Shown here piece by piece: positions 62,349-64,000 of a stretch of DNA of 64,000 bases. The stretch's first letter is position 1, and each line of letters opens with the position of its first letter. This DNA comes from Brevundimonas sp. UBA7664. Its GTDB lineage: Bacteria; Pseudomonadota; Alphaproteobacteria; Caulobacterales; Caulobacteraceae. Position numbers and translations under genes: made by a program. Under the pieces are notes generated by a model, which worked only from the letters and a program-made list of their open reading frames with translations, was not told where the DNA came from and did not search any database. The stretch lies in contig NZ_DLHQ01000059.1 of the NCBI RefSeq assembly GCF_002483305.1, forward strand, positions 41,130 through 105,129. The letters are read 5' to 3'.

Positions 62349-64000
62349 GTGGCGAGAACGACGAAAAAGACGGTTTCGGCCGACAGCAGCAATCCCCTCC
62401 ACACGCTGGTGAACCTCTGGCCCTATATGTGGCCTTCCGACCGGCCCGACCTGAAGATGCGCGTCGTCTGGGCGTCCGTCTTCCTGCTCGCCTCGAAAAT
62501 CGTGCTGCTGCTGGTGCCCTATTTCTTCAAGTGGGCAACGGATGCGCTGAACGGCAAGGCGGATGCCGTCTCGCTTCTGCCGACCTTCCTGCTTGGCGCC
62601 GTCATGCTGGTGCTTGCCTACAACGGTGCGCGCATCCTGCAGGCCGGCCTCAACCAGCTGCGCGACGCGCTGTTTGCCAGCGTCGGGCAATATGCCGTGC
62701 GCCAGCTCGCCTACCGCACCTTCGTGCACCTGCACCGCCTGTCGCTGCGCTTCCATCTGGAGCGGCGCACCGGCGGCCTGTCGCGCGTCATCGAGCGCGG
62801 CACCAAGGGCATCGAGACGATCGTGCGCTTCACGATCCTCAACAGCGTGCCGACCTTCATCGAGTTCCTGCTCACCGCCGCCATCTTCTGGTGGGGTTAC
62901 GGGCTGCAGTATCTTCTCGTCACGGCCGTCACTGTCTGTCTCTACATCTGGTTCACGGTGCGTGCGAGCGACTGGCGCATCTCGATCCGCCGCTCGATGA
63001 ACGACAGCGACACCGAAGCCAACACCAAGGCGATCGACTCGCTGCTCAACTTCGAGACGGTCAAGTATTTCGGCAACGAGGAGATGGAGGCGCGCCGCTT
63101 CGACCAGTCCATGGCGCGCTACGAGAAGGCGGCGACCCAGGTCTGGACCTCGCTCGGCTGGCTCAACTTCGGTCAGGCGCTGATCTTCGGCGTCGGCATG
63201 GCGGTCATGATGGCGATGTCGGCGCTTGCCGTGCAGCGCGGCGAGCAGACGGTCGGCGATTTCGTCTTCATCAACGCCATGCTGATCCAGCTCGCCATCC
63301 CGCTCAACTTCATCGGCTTCGTCTACCGCGAAATCCGCCAGGGCCTGACGGATATCGAACAGATGTTCGATCTGCTCGAAGTGGAGGAAGAGGTACAGGA
63401 CAAGCCCGGTGCCAAGGACCTCATCATCGCCGACGGCGCGATCTCCTTCAGGGACGTGCACTTTTCCTATGATCCGGCGCGGCCGATCCTCAAGGGCGTC
63501 TCCTTCGATGTTCCCGCCGGCAAGACCGTCGCCGTCGTCGGCCCGTCCGGCGCAGGGAAGTCGACGCTTTCGCGGCTGCTCTATCGTTTCTACGACGTGC
63601 AGGAGGGCGCGATCACCATCGACGGGCAGGATGTACGCGATGTCACGCAGAAGAGCCTGCGCTCGGTGATCGGCATGGTGCCGCAGGATACCGTGCTCTT
63701 TAATGACACGATCGCTTACAACATCCGCTACGGCCGACCTGGCGCCAGCGACGAGGAGGTCACCGCCGCCGCTGAGGCGGCGCAGATCGGCCCCTTCATC
63801 CGCCACTTGCCGGAAGGCTTCAAGGCGATGGTCGGTGAGCGTGGCCTGAAACTCTCCGGCGGTGAGAAGCAGCGCGTCGCCATCGCCCGCACCATCCTGA
63901 AGAGCCCGCCGATCCTCATTCTCGACGAGGCGACCTCGGCGCTCGACACCCGCACGGAGCAGGAAATCCAGGCGGCACTCGACGTCGTCTCGAAGAACCG
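62349..64000 (+). CDS. Atm1-type ABC exporter, 3'-truncated by window edge
   Basis: A half-size ABC exporter (heavy-metal or glutathione-persulfide transport branch), 550 codons visible. It starts GTG at 62,349 with GGAGG 5 bp upstream. The TM domain has six helices and carries the Atm1 marks VIERGTKGIETIVRF and TVKYFGNEEMEARRFD. The nucleotide domain has Walker A GPSGAGKST, Q-loop MVPQD, signature LSGGEKQRVAIARTIL and Walker B ILILDEATSALD. The C-terminus continues beyond 64,000. Confidence 0.95.
   Translation, partial: MARTTKKTVSADSSNPLHTLVNLWPYMWPSDRPDLKMRVVWASVFLLASKIVLLLVPYFFKWATDALNGKADAVSLLPTFLLGAVMLVLAYNGARILQAGLNQLRDALFASVGQYAVRQLAYRTFVHLHRLSLRFHLERRTGGLSRVIERGTKGIETIVRFTILNSVPTFIEFLLTAAIFWWGYGLQYLLVTAVTVCLYIWFTVRASDWRISIRRSMNDSDTEANTKAIDSLLNFETVKYFGNEEMEARRFDQSMARYEKAATQVWTSLGWLNFGQALIFGVGMAVMMAMSALAVQRGEQTVGDFVFINAMLIQLAIPLNFIGFVYREIRQGLTDIEQMFDLLEVEEEVQDKPGAKDLIIADGAISFRDVHFSYDPARPILKGVSFDVPAGKTVAVVGPSGAGKSTLSRLLYRFYDVQEGAITIDGQDVRDVTQKSLRSVIGMVPQDTVLFNDTIAYNIRYGRPGASDEEVTAAAEAAQIGPFIRHLPEGFKAMVGERGLKLSGGEKQRVAIARTILKSPPILILDEATSALDTRTEQEIQAALDVVSKN

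Overview
The window is alphaproteobacterial, GC-rich and densely coded, but it reads as two genomes joined end to end. Positions 1 to about 46,050 look like a denitrifying or nitrate-respiring Caulobacterales (Brevundimonas-like). Positions from about 46,050 to 64,000 look like a Rhizobiaceae chromosome (Shinella/Rhizobium-like): the gene order (ygfZ, HD hydrolase, TIGR02301, Nudix, YedK-like, cysS, pip, cimA, rarD, LOG, LysM, Atm1 ABC) and a rhizobial-type intergenic mosaic repeat at 55,620-55,756 both point there. The change of style falls inside one HD-domain gene (45,708-46,346). Assembly chimerism, or recombination in a conserved gene, should therefore be considered before any story is told across that point. 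These taxonomic calls come from recognised gene families and order, not from a search.

Region 1-8.6 kb: 3' part of an RND efflux pump, a c-type cytochrome lipoprotein, feoAB ferrous iron uptake, an unrecognised protein behind an FNR-like box, tRNA-Thr, an aldehyde dehydrogenase and a DUF2189 membrane protein.

Region 8.7-39.7 kb is an anaerobic nitrate-respiration island. One long leftward gene string (22,396 down to 8,732) carries narK1, narK2, narGHJI, a PpiC-type foldase, an outer-membrane porin, a hemerythrin-like protein, beta-carbonic anhydrase and mobA. Next to it are a Crp/Fnr regulator, moaA, modABC, and a leftward string nrdJ-ubiT-ubiU-ubiV-AroQ-like-nnrS (oxygen-independent ribonucleotide reduction, oxygen-independent ubiquinone hydroxylation, NO response). 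A divergent ytfE/ric gene and a moaD-moaE-moaB-moaC-moeA string headed by a PLP decarboxylase complete it. TTGAT-N4-ATCAA-type boxes stand before narK1, the regulator, modA and the nrdJ/ric divergent pair, with weaker ones elsewhere, so the island looks like a single FNR-type regulon: nitrate uptake, molybdate uptake, Moco synthesis, the enzyme itself and anaerobic support metabolism.

Region 39.8-44.6 kb is a small mobile-element remnant: a DUF5681 protein, a ParB/DNA methyltransferase fusion, a DUF2924 protein and a large serine recombinase. An unusual run of five TCCCTGTT direct repeats at 22-bp spacing plus one inverted pair follows, then tRNA-Ser(CGA). After it come an NrtR-like regulator and the HD hydrolase that contains the join.

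Region 46.3-64 kb is ordinary rhizobial housekeeping: YgfZ, small secreted or unknown proteins, Nudix, YedK-like, cysteinyl-tRNA synthetase, three tandem GFA-family zinc proteins, prolyl aminopeptidase, citramalate synthase, RarD, GNAT acetyltransferase, LOG-family hydrolase, a large LysM protein and the start of an Atm1-type ABC exporter.
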